64,000 bases of DNA, taken from NCBI RefSeq assembly GCF_027887165.1, contig NC_077232.1:9593559-9657558 (forward strand). Direction: 5' to 3'. The translations under genes were made by a program, and so were the position numbers. Source of the stretch: Monodelphis domestica. Taxonomy: Eukaryota > Chordata > Mammalia > Didelphimorphia > Didelphidae. Every line of letters begins with the position of its first letter. Position 1 is the first letter of the stretch. The notes under the pieces are model-generated. The model saw nothing but the letters and a program-made list of their open reading frames with translations. It was not told where the DNA came from and made no database searches. This document shows, in pieces, positions 33,560 to 49,404 of the stretch.

Positions 33560-35425
33560 TGGAACCTTCCAGGGCCCTCCATGCAGCAAGGCAATCCCTC
33601 CAGACCTCCCTAACTGCCTCACTTTTCCACTCGGCACAGCAGCCTTCCCAGACTGCCTGTGGCTCCCCGCACTCCCAGCCAAGCCATTCTCTGGGCTCTC
33701 CCTCTCCTCCCTGGTCTCCAGCTCCCAGAAGCCTCCTCCTTCCCCTCCCTCCCGGGGCACCCCTGATCTCATTCCCTCCTGGCTTCTCCAGCAGTTGGTC
33801 CCCGCAATCTTCCCAGCTCTCTCATTTATCTTCAAGCTCTCCTTGTCTACTCGCTCGCCCCCTCCTCAGAAGGACGTTAGCTTGCAAGAAAGCCAGCCAC
33901 GATGGGCGCGTCTATCTCCTTTCCTCATTCTTTTCTGCTGTGGAGCCCATCGTTCCACTGAAACTGGGCCCTCTGAGAGGTTGCCCAAGCTGTGAGCTTT
34001 TCTCAGGTCTCGTCCTCAAACTCGCTGCAGCCTTTGGCCCTGGTGGTCTCCTCTCCTCCTGGAGACCCTCTTCTCTGGGAGTTCAGGGCCTTCCCTCCTG
34101 GTCCTCCTCCTACCTCTGGGACCGCTCCTTCTCTGTCTCCTTTGTTGGATCTTCACCCAGGTCATGCCTCCTAGCCAATCGGTGGCTCCCAGGTACTCCA
34201 TGATCATCGCAGCCCGAAGCCTTCCAGATATACCGACATGGCATCTTCCTCTCTGTTGACCCCCGTCCTGAAGGGGCCGTCCCAGAGATACTGTAAAGGA
34301 GATAAACTCGCCCGCCAGCTGCTGTCAAGGACGCTGTCCTCCTCCCAGTCTCCCAGGCTTGCACCCTGGGTCTCAGCTTTAGTGCTTCACTCTGTCCCTC
34401 CCCATATCGAATCTTTGCCAAAGTTGCATCCTTTCCCCCAGCAAGTCTCGAATTCGCCTCCCTCTCTCCTCTGACATTGCCGCCACTCTGGTGCTGGCCC
34501 TCATCTCCTCTCCCCCCTGGGCTATCACCATCCTCTGCTGGGGTGGGGGGTCAGGTCTCGTCTCACTCTCTGCTCTTGCCACTCAGCTGCCAAAGTAACC
34601 TTCCCCAATTGCAGGTCTGATCATGGCACCTCCCTTCCCATTAAACTCCAGAAGCTCCCTATGGCTCCAAGATCAAACACACGGTCCTCTGTGGGATGTT
34701 CAAAGCATGCTTTCTTTCTTTCCTTCCTTCTTCCTTTCCTTCCTTCCTTTTCTTTCTTTCCTTCTTTCTTTCTTTTCTTCCTTTCTTTCTTTCCTTCCTT
34801 CTTTTCTTCCTTTCCTTCCTTCCTTTTCCTTCTTTCTTTCCTTTCTTCCTTTTCTTTCTTTCCTTCCTTTCTTTTTTCTTTCCTCTCTTCCTTCTTTTTC
34901 TTTCTTTCTTTTTTCCTTCCTTCTTTCTTTCTGATTTGAACCTACAACCTCCCATCTCTAGGCCTGGCTCTCTATTCACTGAGCTACCCAGCTGCCCCTT
35001 CAGAGCACTTTCTATGTGATCCCCCTCCTCCTTTTCCAGCCCTCTTAAGTCTTCCTCCCTAAGGAGAACTCTTCAATTCAGTGCCACTGAGGCTCCTGGC
35101 TCTTCCTTGCACAAGACCCTCCATCTTCGGAATCTGGACTTCCCTCCTTTTTCCTCTCCACTCCTTGGCTTCCCTGGATTTCTTCGAGTCCCAGCTAAAA
35201 TCCCACCTCCTCCAGGAAGCTTTCCCAGATCTCCCTTCATTTCAGCCATCCTCATTAGTTGCCTTCCCTCTGAGATTGCCTTCACTGTGTCCTCCATAGA
35301 GGGGTCGTGGCTTGTGGCTTGTGGCTTCCTCCACTAGACTGGAGCTCCTTGAAAGCAGGGATTGGCTTTTGCCTTCCTTTGGAGCTCGATGGTTCACCCA
35401 GCGCTTGGCACGCAGGAGGCTGGGA
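33560..35425 (+). mobile_element. L2/CR1-clade LINE relic (3' half of ORF2 and 3' end)
   Basis: Pyrimidine-rich text typical of L2/CR1 elements in sense orientation: 'gttccactgaaactgggccc', 'tcctacctctgggaccgctc' (reverse-transcriptase region), 'aggtctgatcatggcacctc', 'cagctaaaatcccacctcct', 'ccactagactggagctcctt', 'cagcgcttggcacgcaggag'. The order runs from RT domain to 3' end over 1.8 kb, interrupted at 34712-35000 by a SINE. All frames are broken. Confidence 0.72.
34712..35000 (-). repeat. Head fragment of minus-strand SINE with an expanded tail tract
   Basis: Positions 34935-35000 are the antisense SINE head ('ctctaggcctggctctctat', 'gagctacccagctgcccc'). To its left is about 220 bp of TTTC/CCTT pyrimidines, which would be the expanded A-rich tail. 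Similar words TTCAAAGCA and TTCAGAGCA on both sides suggest a target duplication in the host L2. Confidence 0.8.
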
Positions 35426-35429
35426 CCCC

Positions 35430-37330
35430 AACGCCCACCTGTCCCAAGCTGAGTGGCCTCCCTAAAAGCACTTGGCTGAGGCCCAATGGGCCAGAGGAGG
35501 GCTCGCCCCCCCAGAGTCAGCCCCAAGAGTCTCTCCCTCCCTCCTGCCTGCCCTCCTCGCTCCGGGCTTTCCTCCCTGGCTGCCCCTCCTGACCTGACCT
35601 TGCATCTCCCTAGATGGGCAGCTCTGGTGTGCCTCCACTCAAGGAATCCTCTTGCTGAGTGGTGCTACTTCCTCATAAGGGACTGAGCTCACATTTGCCC
35701 CCTGGGCTATTCCTGGCTGCGCCTGAGCTCACCCACCCCCAGCTACCTCCACACCCCAACCCCCCACTCTGATCCCCTGATATTTTTAATCTTTGCTGGG
35801 CTCAGCCTCTTCTTGAGGAAAGGAGCCCCGCCTGGCCTCTCCATGGCTCGCCCTCGGTGGCTCCCTCTCCCTCGGCCACCCCCACCCAGGCCTGCAATCT
35901 CCTTCCCACACTGCCTTGCCTTCCTGGCATGGGGCAGGGGGCTCCAGGCAAAGGAGCTGCACCAGCCCGGACCCCCATGGACTGCTCTGACGTGAGATGG
36001 GGAGCTGGAGCCCCAATCAAGAGGGAGAAAGGAGAGCTGGGCCCTGGGGACCCCCAGGCCCAACGTGGCCCCTCTTCAGTGCCCGCTCTAATTCTGACTG
36101 GCTTGGAGAGCAAAGTACACACCTCGTGCCTCAGTTTCCTCATCAGCACAATGGGGGGAACTCTTGAATTACCTACCTGGGGTTTTATAAGCCTGGAAGC
36201 ACCCCAGAAAGGAGGGATATGATCATTTCCGAATATCTTCCAGCAAATTTTCAGGGCCTTAAAAACAAAGTCCCTCCAACCCAATGGATGATCTAAACAG
36301 GACCACAGACAGAGCCCTGGAAGGGACCCCCAAGGCCAGCTCATCCAAAAGGAAGGGACTTGCCCAAAGTCACACAGGCTCTAAGGTCAGGAGCAGGACC
36401 CAGGGCCTCCCTCCAGAGCCAGGCCTCTCTGTAGGAAGCTCCTGCGAGGAGCCAAGGACTCTGGGGGGCCCTTGGCAACCAGCCCTGTCCTCAGAGAGCT
36501 TGCGTTCTTCGGTAAAAAAGAGCCTTGGAGTCAGGGAGCCCTGGGTTCAGATCCTGCTGCCTCAGACCCTTTGGGAACGACTGGCCAAATCACCGGCCCC
36601 AGGTTTCAGATAGAAGTTATAGATGAGAAGTCCATATGCAACAGGGGATGGAGTTTCCATGCTGGGAGGCCCTGTCCAGGTGTAGTCAAAGAAGGGGGAG
36701 GCTCACGCTGGGGAGTTGCCTGGAGCTCGGGGATCCAGAGGAATTCAGTTCGACACGCGTTAATTAAGCACCTACTACATGCACGGAATAACTGTCAGTT
36801 GGTGGCATGCAGAGAAGGAGGCTGGGTGTTTTTTTGGAAGGGGTAGAGCCTTCTTGGCATCTGCAGAGGCCACCACTAAGTGACTGGCCTTCTCGGCTTA
36901 CAAGGAGGCCCCACTGGGGGAGAGGAAGGGCTTGCTGGGGTCAGTCAAGTCCAGGGGAGCTTCCCTGGGTCACCCCAGCACCCTGAGCCCTTCTCTTCCT
37001 CACCCAGAGCTCCCCTGAGCCACAGCACCCTTTCCTCTGCCCCTTCTCCCTGGCGCCTCAAGAGGAGGAGGAGAGCCCCAAGAATAGCTCCCAGAAAACC
37101 TGGCAGAGGGCGCTCGGTTAGCAAGCACCAAAAGCAGCCTGGGCCCCCCGGGTGGCATTGTGGGGCCGAGCCCCCTCCCACCCCAGGACCCTGTTTACCC
37201 ATACATGGCCAGCAGGAGCGGCCCCAGGAGGGAAGGGTGCCCAGAGCCAAGGGGCTGAACCTGGGATCGTCACCCTCGCAGCCTGGCCTTGCCCATGAAA
37301 GGGCCCTGCTGGACAGCTGCTCTGGACCTT
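35430..37330. other. Gene-free stretch upstream of the actin gene
   Basis: GC-rich unique-looking DNA with small MIR/L2-type pieces: about 36110-36160 ('gtgcctcagtttcctcatca'), 36345-36410 ('acttgcccaaagtcacacag'), 36535-36555 and 36745-36790 ('gttaattaagcacctactac'). No exon of a flanking gene is recognised. The proximal part may hold distal muscle enhancers. Confidence 0.45.
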
Positions 37331-37445
37331 GTCCAAATATGGAGCCCTTGAGACTGTCACCCCAGGGAGGGGGAAGGGGATCCAATGTAGCACCGCCAGC
37401 ACCCGGGCCTCCTCCTCCCCCCACACTCAGGTATAAATACCCCGG
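37195..37445 (+). promoter_or_regulatory. Muscle-type promoter of the alpha-actin gene (CArG and TATA boxes)
   Basis: A perfect SRF-binding CArG box CCAAATATGG lies at 37333-37342, about 90 bp upstream of a TATA box (TATAAAT 37432-37438). A second, imperfect CArG-like CCATACATGG lies at 37199-37208. An E-box CAGCTG is present near 37315. Known skeletal and cardiac actin promoters combine a proximal CArG box near -100 with a TATA box in this way. Transcription should start near 37462. Confidence 0.8.
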
Positions 37446-37461
37446 GGCAGGCCTGACCTAG

Positions 37462-37510
37462 ACCACCTGCCAGTGTTCTCCTCCCAGAACTTCTGAGCCC
37501 TCCGGAGCTG
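37462..37510 (+). other. Non-coding first exon of the alpha-actin gene
   Basis: From the expected start, about 25-30 bp after the TATA box, to the donor CTG|GTAAGA at 37510/37511. It has no ATG. A short untranslated first exon followed by an intron ending just before the ATG is the layout of vertebrate sarcomeric actin genes. The start is estimated; the donor is clear. Confidence 0.7.
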
Positions 37511-37689
37511 GTAAGAACCCAGGAATGCCTGTCCTTCCACGCACTTCTCCTACGGTGGGCTAGGAGCCGGGGGACCCAGGTGTTGGACCCGGGGCAGGGA
37601 AGAGCCCTTGGTTGTGGCTAGACATGAGCCCAGGGAGCTGGAGCATTCCAGCAGCCCTAAGATTCTCCCAGCAGGAAGGGGTGCAAAAG

Positions 37690-39960
37690 AGAGAGGAGGG
37701 GAGAGGGAGAGAGACAGAGACAGAGAGATAGGAAAAGAGAGACAGAGAGAGAGGAAAAGAGAGACAGAGAGAGAGGAAAAGAGAGACAGAGAGAGAGGAA
37801 AAGAGAGACAGAGAGAGAGGAAAAGAGAGACAGAGAGAGAGGAAAAGAGACAGAGAGAGAGAAAAAGAGAGACAGAGAGAGAGGAAAAGAGAGACAGAGA
37901 GAGAGGAAAAGAGAGAGGAAAAGAGACAGAGAGAGAGGAAAAGAGAGACAGAGAGAGAGGAAAAGAGAGAGGAAAAGAGAGACAGAGAGATAGGAAAAGA
38001 GAGACAGAGAGAGAGGAAAAGAGAGACAGAGAGAGAGGAAAAGAGAGACAGAGAGAGAGGAAAAGAGAGACAGAGAGAGAGGAAAAGAGAGACAGAGAGA
38101 GAGGAAAAGAGAGAGGAAAAGAGACAGAGAGAGAGAAAAAGAGAGACAGAGAGAGAGGAAAAGAGAGACAGAGAGAGAGGAAAAGAGAGAGGAAAAGAGA
38201 CAGAGAGAGAGGAAAAGAGAGACAGAGAGAGAGGAAAAGAGAGACAGAGAGAGAGGAAAAGAGAGACAGAGAGAGAGGAAAAGAGAGACAGAGAGAGAGG
38301 AAAAGAGAGAGGAAAAGAGACAGAGAGAGAGAAAAAGAGAGACAGAGAGAGAGGAAAAGAGAGACAGAGAGAGAGGAAAAGAGAGACAGAGAGAGAGGAA
38401 AAGAGAGACAGAGAGAGAGGAAAAGAGAGACAGAGAGAGAGGAAAAGAGAGACAGAGAGAGAGGAAAAGAGAGAGGAAAAGAGACAGAGAGAGAGGAAAA
38501 GAGAGACAGAGAGAGAGGAAAAGAGAGACAGAGAGAGAGGAAAAGAGAGAGGAAAAGAGACAGAGAGAGAGAAAAAGAGAGACAGAGAGAGAGGAAAAGA
38601 GAGACAGAGAGAGAGGAAAAGAGAGACAGAGAGAGAGGAAAAGAGAGACAGAGAGAGAGGAAAAGAGAGAGGAAAAGAGACAGAGAGAGAGAAAAAGAGA
38701 GACAGAGAGAGAGGAAAAGAGAGACAGAGAGAGAGGAAAAGAGAGACAGAGAGAGAGGAAAAGAGAGACAGAGAGAGAGGAAAAGAGAGAGGAAAAGAGA
38801 CAGAGAGAGAGGAAAAGAGAGACAGAGAGAGAGGAAAAGAGAGAGGAAAAGAGACAGAGAGAGAGAAAAAGAGAGACAGAGAGAGAGGAAAAGAGAGACA
38901 GAGAGAGAGGAAAAGAGAGACAGAGAGAGAGGAAAAGAGAGACAGAGAGAGAGGAAAAGAGAGAGGAAAAGAGACAGAGAGAGAGAAAAAGAGAGACAGA
39001 GAGAGAGGAAAAGAGAGACAGAGAGAGAGGAAAAGAGAGACAGAGAGAGAGGAAAAGAGAGACAGAGAGAGAGGAAAAGAGAGACAGAGAGAGAGGAAAA
39101 GAGAGACAGAGAGAGAGGAAAAGAGAGACAGAGAGAGAGGAAAAGAGAGACAGAGAGAGAGGAAAAGAGAGACAGAGAGAGAGGAAAAGAGAGAGGAAAA
39201 GAGACAGAGAGAGAGAAAAAGAGAGACAGAGAGAGAGGAAAAGAGAGACAGAGAGAGAGGAAAAGAGAGACAGAGAGAGAGAGAAAAAGAGAGACAGAGA
39301 GAGAGGAAAAGAGAGACAGAGAGAGAGGAAAAGAGAGACAGAGAGAGAGGAAAAGAGAGACAGAGAGATAGGAAAAGAGAGAGGAAAAGAGACAGAGAGA
39401 GAGGAAAAGAGAGACAGAGAGAGAGGAAAAGAGAGACAGAGAGATAGGAAAAGAGAGAGGAAAAGAGACAGAGAGAGAGAAAAAGAGAGACAGAGAGAAA
39501 GGAAAAGAGAGACAGAGAGATAGGAAAAGAGAGAGGAAAAGAGAGACAGAGAGAGAGGAAAAGAGAGACAGAGAGAGAGGAAAAGAGAGACAGAGAGAGA
39601 GAAAAAGAGAGACAGAGAGAGAAAAAGAGAGACAGAGAGAGAGAAAAAGAGAGACAGAGAGATAGGAAAAGAGAGAGGAAAAGAGAGACAGAGAGAGAGG
39701 AAAAGAGAGACAGAGAAAGAGGAAAAGAGAGACAGAGAGCAAGGAAAAGAGAGACAGAGAGAGAGGAAAAGAGAGACAGATAGGAAAAGAGAGACAGAGA
39801 GAGATGAAAAGAGAGAAGAGAGATAGGAAAAGAGAGACAGGAGAGATGAAAAGAGAGAAGAGAGATAGAGACAGAGAGAGGAAAAGAGAGACAGAGACAG
39901 ACAGAGACAGAGACAGAGACAGAGAGAGAGGAAAAGAGAGACAGAGAGAGAGGGAGGGAG
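37690..39960. repeat. 2.3-kb purine minisatellite (22-bp unit) inside the actin first intron
   Basis: An array of GAGACAGAGAGAGAGGAAAA plus GA (22 bp), interspersed with a 10-bp GAGAGGAAAA variant and a GAAAAA variant in a higher-order order. Three units make 66 bp, so open frames of 22-residue period run through it on both strands (587 codons plus, 817 codons minus). These are not genes. A tract this pure in purine on one strand could form triplex DNA and is likely to vary in length between individuals. Confidence 0.96.
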
Positions 39961-40452
39961 CGAGCAGGTGTTCCCAGCTGGGACTAGGACCCGTCCAGCC
40001 CATAACTGAATGGAGTGGGGGACCAGGAGAGGGGAAGGGAAGCCAACTCAGTCAGCCAATAAGCATGTTTGGCACTTGCTGGGTGCCAGGCACTGAGCTG
40101 AGGATCAGGCTGCAGAGGGATGAGCCCCCCAAGCCCTCCCCCCAGCCACTCTCTAATGGGAATAGACTGATCAGGACCCCGGGGTTGGGGGGGGCAGTAT
40201 TAGGGCCAGACCTGCCTCCAGCTCTCAGGGAGGGGGCGGGGGCGGGGGCGGGGCCGGGCCAGGCCAGGCGCCCCTCTTCTCTCCTCCCTCCTCTTCCAAG
40301 GGCAAAATTTGGGTCTTTCTCCCAGTAGGACAATGGAGCAGGCAGGCCCCTCTGCAGGCCTCAGTTTCCCCCTGTGTTAAATGAGGACTAAGGGAGGACG
40401 GAGGTCCCTTTGTTCTCCGGACAAGTAAAACAAAGGCCAACCTTCTGGGTAG

Positions 40453-44600
<4,148 letters not shown>

Positions 44601-44802
44601 GCTGCCGCCAGCCTGCCGCCTCTTCTGCCCTCCTGGGTCCTTCCCTTTCCCGAAGCCCCCTCTGGCCCAGGGAGGCCCCTCCTCCTCCTCCTCCTCCTCC
44701 CCCTCCCCCTCCTCCTGGGGGTGGGGGAAAGCACGTGACCTTTCCGGGGAAAGAGAAACCGCAGATTCTGAGTATCCCAATAAAGCGCTGGAAAGGAGTC
44801 GC
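44601..44802 (+). other. 3' UTR and poly(A) signal of the alpha-actin gene
   Basis: A short 3' UTR with a CCTCCTCCT run and CTCCTGGGGGTGGGGG, then AATAAA at 44779-44784 and a GT-rich element. Cleavage is expected near 44800. The compact UTR resembles that of other sarcomeric actin genes. Confidence 0.85.
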
Positions 44803-45449
44803 ATCAGTCCGTGGTGTGCTTAGCCGGTGGGCCGCTGGGGCTCGGCTCTCCCCCGGGGGGTCTGGACCTCTCTAGGCTGGCGGCGGGAGGGAAGCGACAA
44901 GGAGCGAGCCAGGTCTCCTTCCTTTACACAGAGGTCCAACGGGAGGCCTGTGAACTTCGCTAGAGCTGGGACGGCTAGAACGGGATGCTGAGGGCGTCCA
45001 TCTGTCCGATTCTCTTCTTTACCAATAAGGAAACTGAGGTCCAAGAGGGCCAGAGGTCAGAGAGGGACGAGATGCAGCAGGCCTGACTCCTTTGGGGGGG
45101 GGGGGGAGGGAAGGCCGGAGAACAGAGTCCCATGTCCCAGGTGAGAAGGCCTGGAGGACCGGAGGCCGACTGAAGCTAAGCAGATACACAAGGGGGAGAG
45201 GCCACATAGTCCTCCGTTTTATGGCCGCGGGGCTGGGGAGGTTCCTCCTTGCTCTGATAAGCTTCGGTGTCTTAGAGTATGAAAGGAAACCTGGACGTGG
45301 ATTCGGTCATAGAACCCTCCTCCTTCCTATTAGCAGTGTGATGGAGCCGCACACCCCATCTGGATTGACTGAACTTTTTGCTGTTAAGGGCAGGTTCTGG
45401 TTGGGTTCCCATCCTCAAGAAGCAGCTATAAAACCATTCAGAATCATTT

Positions 45450-45728
45450 TTTTCAACCCCTTCCCTTCTGTCTCAGAATCAATACTGTGAGGGGCAGCTG
45501 GGTGTAGCCTCACACTTTCCAGCTGTGTGACCCTGGACAGGTCATTTCATCCCCATTACCTGCCCTGGCTGCTCTTCGGTCTTGGAACAATACACACTAT
45601 TGTTTTTTCTTAAACCCTTCCCTTCCGTCCTAGAATCAACACTGTGTGCTGGTCTGAGGCCAGATCGGAACCCAGAACCTTCTCTGGGCCTGGCTCTCCA
45701 TCCACTGAGCCACCAGGCTGCCCGCTGA
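45450..45728. repeat. SINE inserted into SINE
   Basis: Antisense tail text at 45452-45490 ('ttcaaccccttcccttctgt', 'cagaatcaatactgtg') is followed by a plus-strand copy 45491-45605 ('ggggcagctgggtgtagcct' to 'caatacacactattg'). Antisense text then resumes at about 45610 and ends in a head at 45725 ('ctggctctccatccactgag'). At least two, perhaps three, insertion events are stacked here. Confidence 0.75.
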
Positions 45729-45857
45729 ATAGTTTTTTAAAAACCAGTGTCAGAGCAAGGAGAGCCCAGACTGGCACACCTGGGAGGGCCCTGGGAACAA
45801 GCGATATTAGAAAACTAGCTCCATGGAGGGCTTATTTTGAGGTCAGGGTTCCTTTTC

Positions 45858-46065
45858 TGGTCTGAGGAATTGTAACTTCTTGTTTTTCTAGTTTTTAGCT
45901 CAATGTCCAATTCACTGAGCTGCCCTTTTATTGACGGAAGCACTCAGAGATGAAGATTCTTCTCTAACCAAATATTGCTTTGGCTATGTCCCACAAATTC
46001 TGCTTTGTTGCCTCCTTAATGAAATTGTTCCTTTCCTTTTTAATTAAAAAAATAATAATCCAAAT
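45858..46065 (-). mobile_element. L1 ORF2 fragment, minus strand
   Basis: 'attgacggaagcactcagag', 'gaagattcttctctaaccaa', 'tttggctatgtcccacaaat', 'ttaatgaaattgttcc' follow the antisense of marsupial L1 ORF2 as I recall it. Positions 46066-46438 are AT-rich and unassigned. Confidence 0.6.
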
Positions 46066-46439
46066 ATCCCTGCCGCATCAGGGCTTTCCCCAGCACAGTT
46101 TCAACGGATCACAGGGCAGTCTGAGAAATTAAATGGGAATTGGGGGGAGTTTGGGCATGTGAAGGCCAGCAGCTGACACAGAAAAAGTTTAGGAACTCAA
46201 ACACACAAAATATACACACACTCTTGCGTGATCACAACCTGTCTTAGCTTGTCTGTCCATAAATACACACAATCTCTTTTTTAAAGTTAAAATAAGTAAA
46301 AAGTTCATTTGCAACATGAATGGGAAATCCCAAAAGATTTACGCAGATTTTTCAGATCATGGGGGCTCCACGCACCTAATCCCCGTGACACAGAAAGGAT
46401 CCCTGTCTCCTATTTGTCCCAAATACATGTAGAAACCAT

Positions 46440-46640
46440 TTAAAAAAAAAAAACGAAAAACCCTGACCTTCTGTCTTAGAATCAATGCTGGTTATTGGTT
46501 CCAAGGCAGAAGAATGGTCCGGGCTAGGCAATGGGGGTCAAGTGACTTGCCCAGGGTCACACAGCTGGGAAGTGTCTGCGGTCAGATTGGAACCCAGGAC
46601 CTCCTGTCTCTGAGTCTGTCCATCCACTGAGCTGCCCCCA
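46440..46640 (-). repeat. Marsupial tRNA-like SINE, minus strand
   Basis: Nearly complete antisense copy: 'ccctgaccttctgtcttaga', 'gtcaagtgacttgcccaggg', 'ggaacccaggacctcctgtc', 'catccactgagctgccccc'. Confidence 0.92.
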
Positions 46641-48081
46641 AAACCATTTTTAACATTAGTGCTCTCACATTTTGAGTTCCAGATTCGCACTCTCTCCTCT
46701 GAGATGGTAAGCAATTTGGCACAGGTCATTCCCGTATTATTTGTGGAATACATATTTCCACACAGGTCATGTCATGGTGAAAAAAGCAAAGACAATGAAG
46801 TGGAAAGTGATCAGCTTCCCCTTGCCTTCAGACTCCGTCCTGAGCCCTTTGGCGCTGGCTCGGATCCCTGAATTGCTCACTAGCCATCATTTGCAGCTGA
46901 TCATCGCAAGACAGCACTGTTACTGCACTGAGTCTCTCTGGTTCTGCTCAGGTCACTTGGCGTCAGTTCACCCACATCTCTGTGGGTTTTTCTGAACTCA
47001 TCCTGTTCATCGTTTCTTCTAGCACAATAGTATCCCACTACAGTCATATGTCACAATCCCTCCAGTCATTCCCCAGTGGATGGGCATCCCTAACGTCCAA
47101 TCCTCGGCCTCGGCAAGAAGAGTTGTGATCGATGTTGGGGTACAAATAGGCCCTCCTCTGGCCCTTTGACTTCTTTGAGATACAGGACTAGGGCTGGCTT
47201 TGCCAGATCAAGGGTGCGCAGCTTCATAGCCCTTTGGGCAGTGTTCCAAATTGCTTCCTAGCAGGCCTGGAGCTATCCACAACCAAGAAAAGGGTGTCTG
47301 TGCCTCAGCTTTCCCACATCTCCCCCAGCCTTGGTCGTTTTCCTTTAGGGCACGTTAGCCAACCTGCTAGGGGTGAGGTGGCAGCTCAGAGTTGTTTTCA
47401 TTTGAGTGATTCTAATGGACAGTGATTTGGGGCGTTCTTAACTATGAATAGCTTCGATTTTGTCCTCTGAAAAGTGCCTGTTCACATCCTTGGACTATTT
47501 ATCACTTGGGGATGACTTGTATTCTTCTAAATTGGAATCCTCATTGGAGCAATGAGGCCTTGGCCAGAGACACTTTCTGTGCTATTTTGTCCAGCTTTCT
47601 GTTTTCTTTCTAATCTTGGTTGCATTGGCTTTGTTTGTTCAAAACCTTTTTAATGTAACATAATCAAAGTATCCATTTTACATCCTGTAATGTTCTTCCC
47701 CTACCCATAGATCTGACAGGCAAACTATCCCACTCCCCTCATTTGTCCATGGTGTCACCCTTTCGGTACTCATTTTGACTGTATCTTGGTATACAGTGTC
47801 AGAGGTTAGTCTATCTATACTTCATTTCTCTCATGTTTTCCTGGCAAATTTCGTCAAATAACAAGTTCTTGACCCCAAAGCTGGGGTCTTTGGGTTCCTC
47901 AAACACTGGATTACTATTAATATCACTATTACTATGATTACTGCGTGTTGAACTAATCTATTCCACTGATGTACCATTTCCATACCTTGGGCGGTACTAG
48001 ATTGTTCTGATGATTGCCACTTGGTGATCGGTATGACTAGGCCATTTTCCTTCATATTTCCCCCTCTATTCCCATCATTTT

Positions 48082-48282
48082 TTTTAAGCCCTCACCCTCC
48101 ATCTTGGAATCAATACTGTGTATTGGTTCCAAAGCAGAAGAGCAGTCAGGGCTAGGCTATGGGGGTTAAGTGACTTGCTCAGGGTCACCCAGCTAAGAAG
48201 TGTCTGAGGCCAAATTTGAACCCTGGACTTCCCATCTCCAGGCCTGGCTCTCCATTCACTGAACCACCTCGCTCTTCCCTAG
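48082..48282 (-). repeat. Marsupial tRNA-like SINE, minus strand (inside L1)
   Basis: Antisense copy from 'ttttttaagccctcaccctcc' tail text to head 'ctccattcactgaaccacct'. It interrupts the antisense L1 ORF2. Confidence 0.92.
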
Positions 48283-48289
48283 GACTGTT

Positions 48290-48480
48290 AATTTTTTTTT
48301 AACCCCTGACCTTCCATCTTAGAATCATTACTGTGTGTTGGCTCCAAGGCAGAAGAGTGGTCAGGGCTAGGCAATGGGGGTTAAGTGACTTGCCCTGGGT
48401 CACACAGCTGGGAAGTGTCTGAGGTCAAATTTGAACCCAGGACTTCCCCTCTCTAAACCTGAGATACCCAGTTGCCCTCT
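48290..48480 (-). repeat. Second marsupial SINE in tandem, minus strand
   Basis: Another antisense copy, 'aacccctgaccttccatctt' to 'ctctctaaacctgagatacc', lies directly after the previous one. After it, L1 text resumes with 'cttgaccttttgttcttcca'. Confidence 0.92.
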
Positions 48481-49404
48481 GCCATCATATTCTTGACCTT
48501 TTGTTCTTCCAGATGGGTTTTTTTCCCCTCATTTTGTGAACTACATTTTTGGTTGCTTGGTATGGCACTGAATAAGCAAGTTACTTAAGGCAGAATTGTC
48601 ATTTTATTATATTGGCTCAGCCTATCCAGCAATTGTTTAGATCTGATCTTATTTGTATGAAGTGTTTCGTTGCTGTCTTTTGACAGGTAGGCCCTCGGGG
48701 ATTTTACATTGTCTACAGATATTAAAGATGGAGTTTCTCTTCCTACCTCTTACTACTTACTGAGTTTGGTTGGTCATGTAGAGAAATGTTGATGATTTAT
48801 GTGGCTTTATTTTATATCCCGCAACTCTGCCAAGGTTGCTAATCCAATTCGTTTTTTAGTTGATTCTCTAAGTATACGCCATATTATCTGCAAAGAGGAC
48901 CCACTCATTCTTTAGGATCATCTAGTTTCCAGATAATTTAAGCTTCAAGAGCCTTTTATTGAAAGTGATTATTGCATTAGAGCCCCCCAAGCAGAGTTTA
49001 ATATTTCTGCCTTTTGCTATATGTGGTCATTTTCTGTGAAGGTCACACGTGCACCTCGTATCACCCTGCCGCCTTCCTTTGACTCCTCCCTTCCTTTCCT
49101 GCTTTCCAGTTGGGGCAGGATGAATTTCTATACTATATCCCTCCCCAAACCAGTTCCCATGAGGTTTAAGCTCACCTTTTTTCTTCTCCATTGTATGTGC
49201 CTCTTTTATGAGATAGCTTTCCCTCTCCTTCCTCTCCTTCCCCCCTTTCCCCGGGTGCATCCCTCTTTCTCACCCTCCCATTCTTCTGAGATCATCTCAG
49301 TGTAACAGACTCACACCCATGCACTTTATACACCTTCCAACTGCCCTAACGAGGATAACGTTCTTGGGGTACTGCATCATTTTCCTTACACAGTAGATAC
49401 AAGT

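Noticed and set aside
37690-39960. Regularly spaced repeats that might suggest a CRISPR array
   Set aside because: The spacers are themselves repeats, the locus is a vertebrate intron, and no cas genes exist here.
37550-40003. An 817-codon minus-strand frame rich in Leu/Ser/Phe and a 587-codon plus-strand frame rich in Arg/Glu/Lys
   Set aside because: Both are read through the 22-bp purine minisatellite, whose 66-bp triple period keeps frames open. There is no start context, splice support or family.
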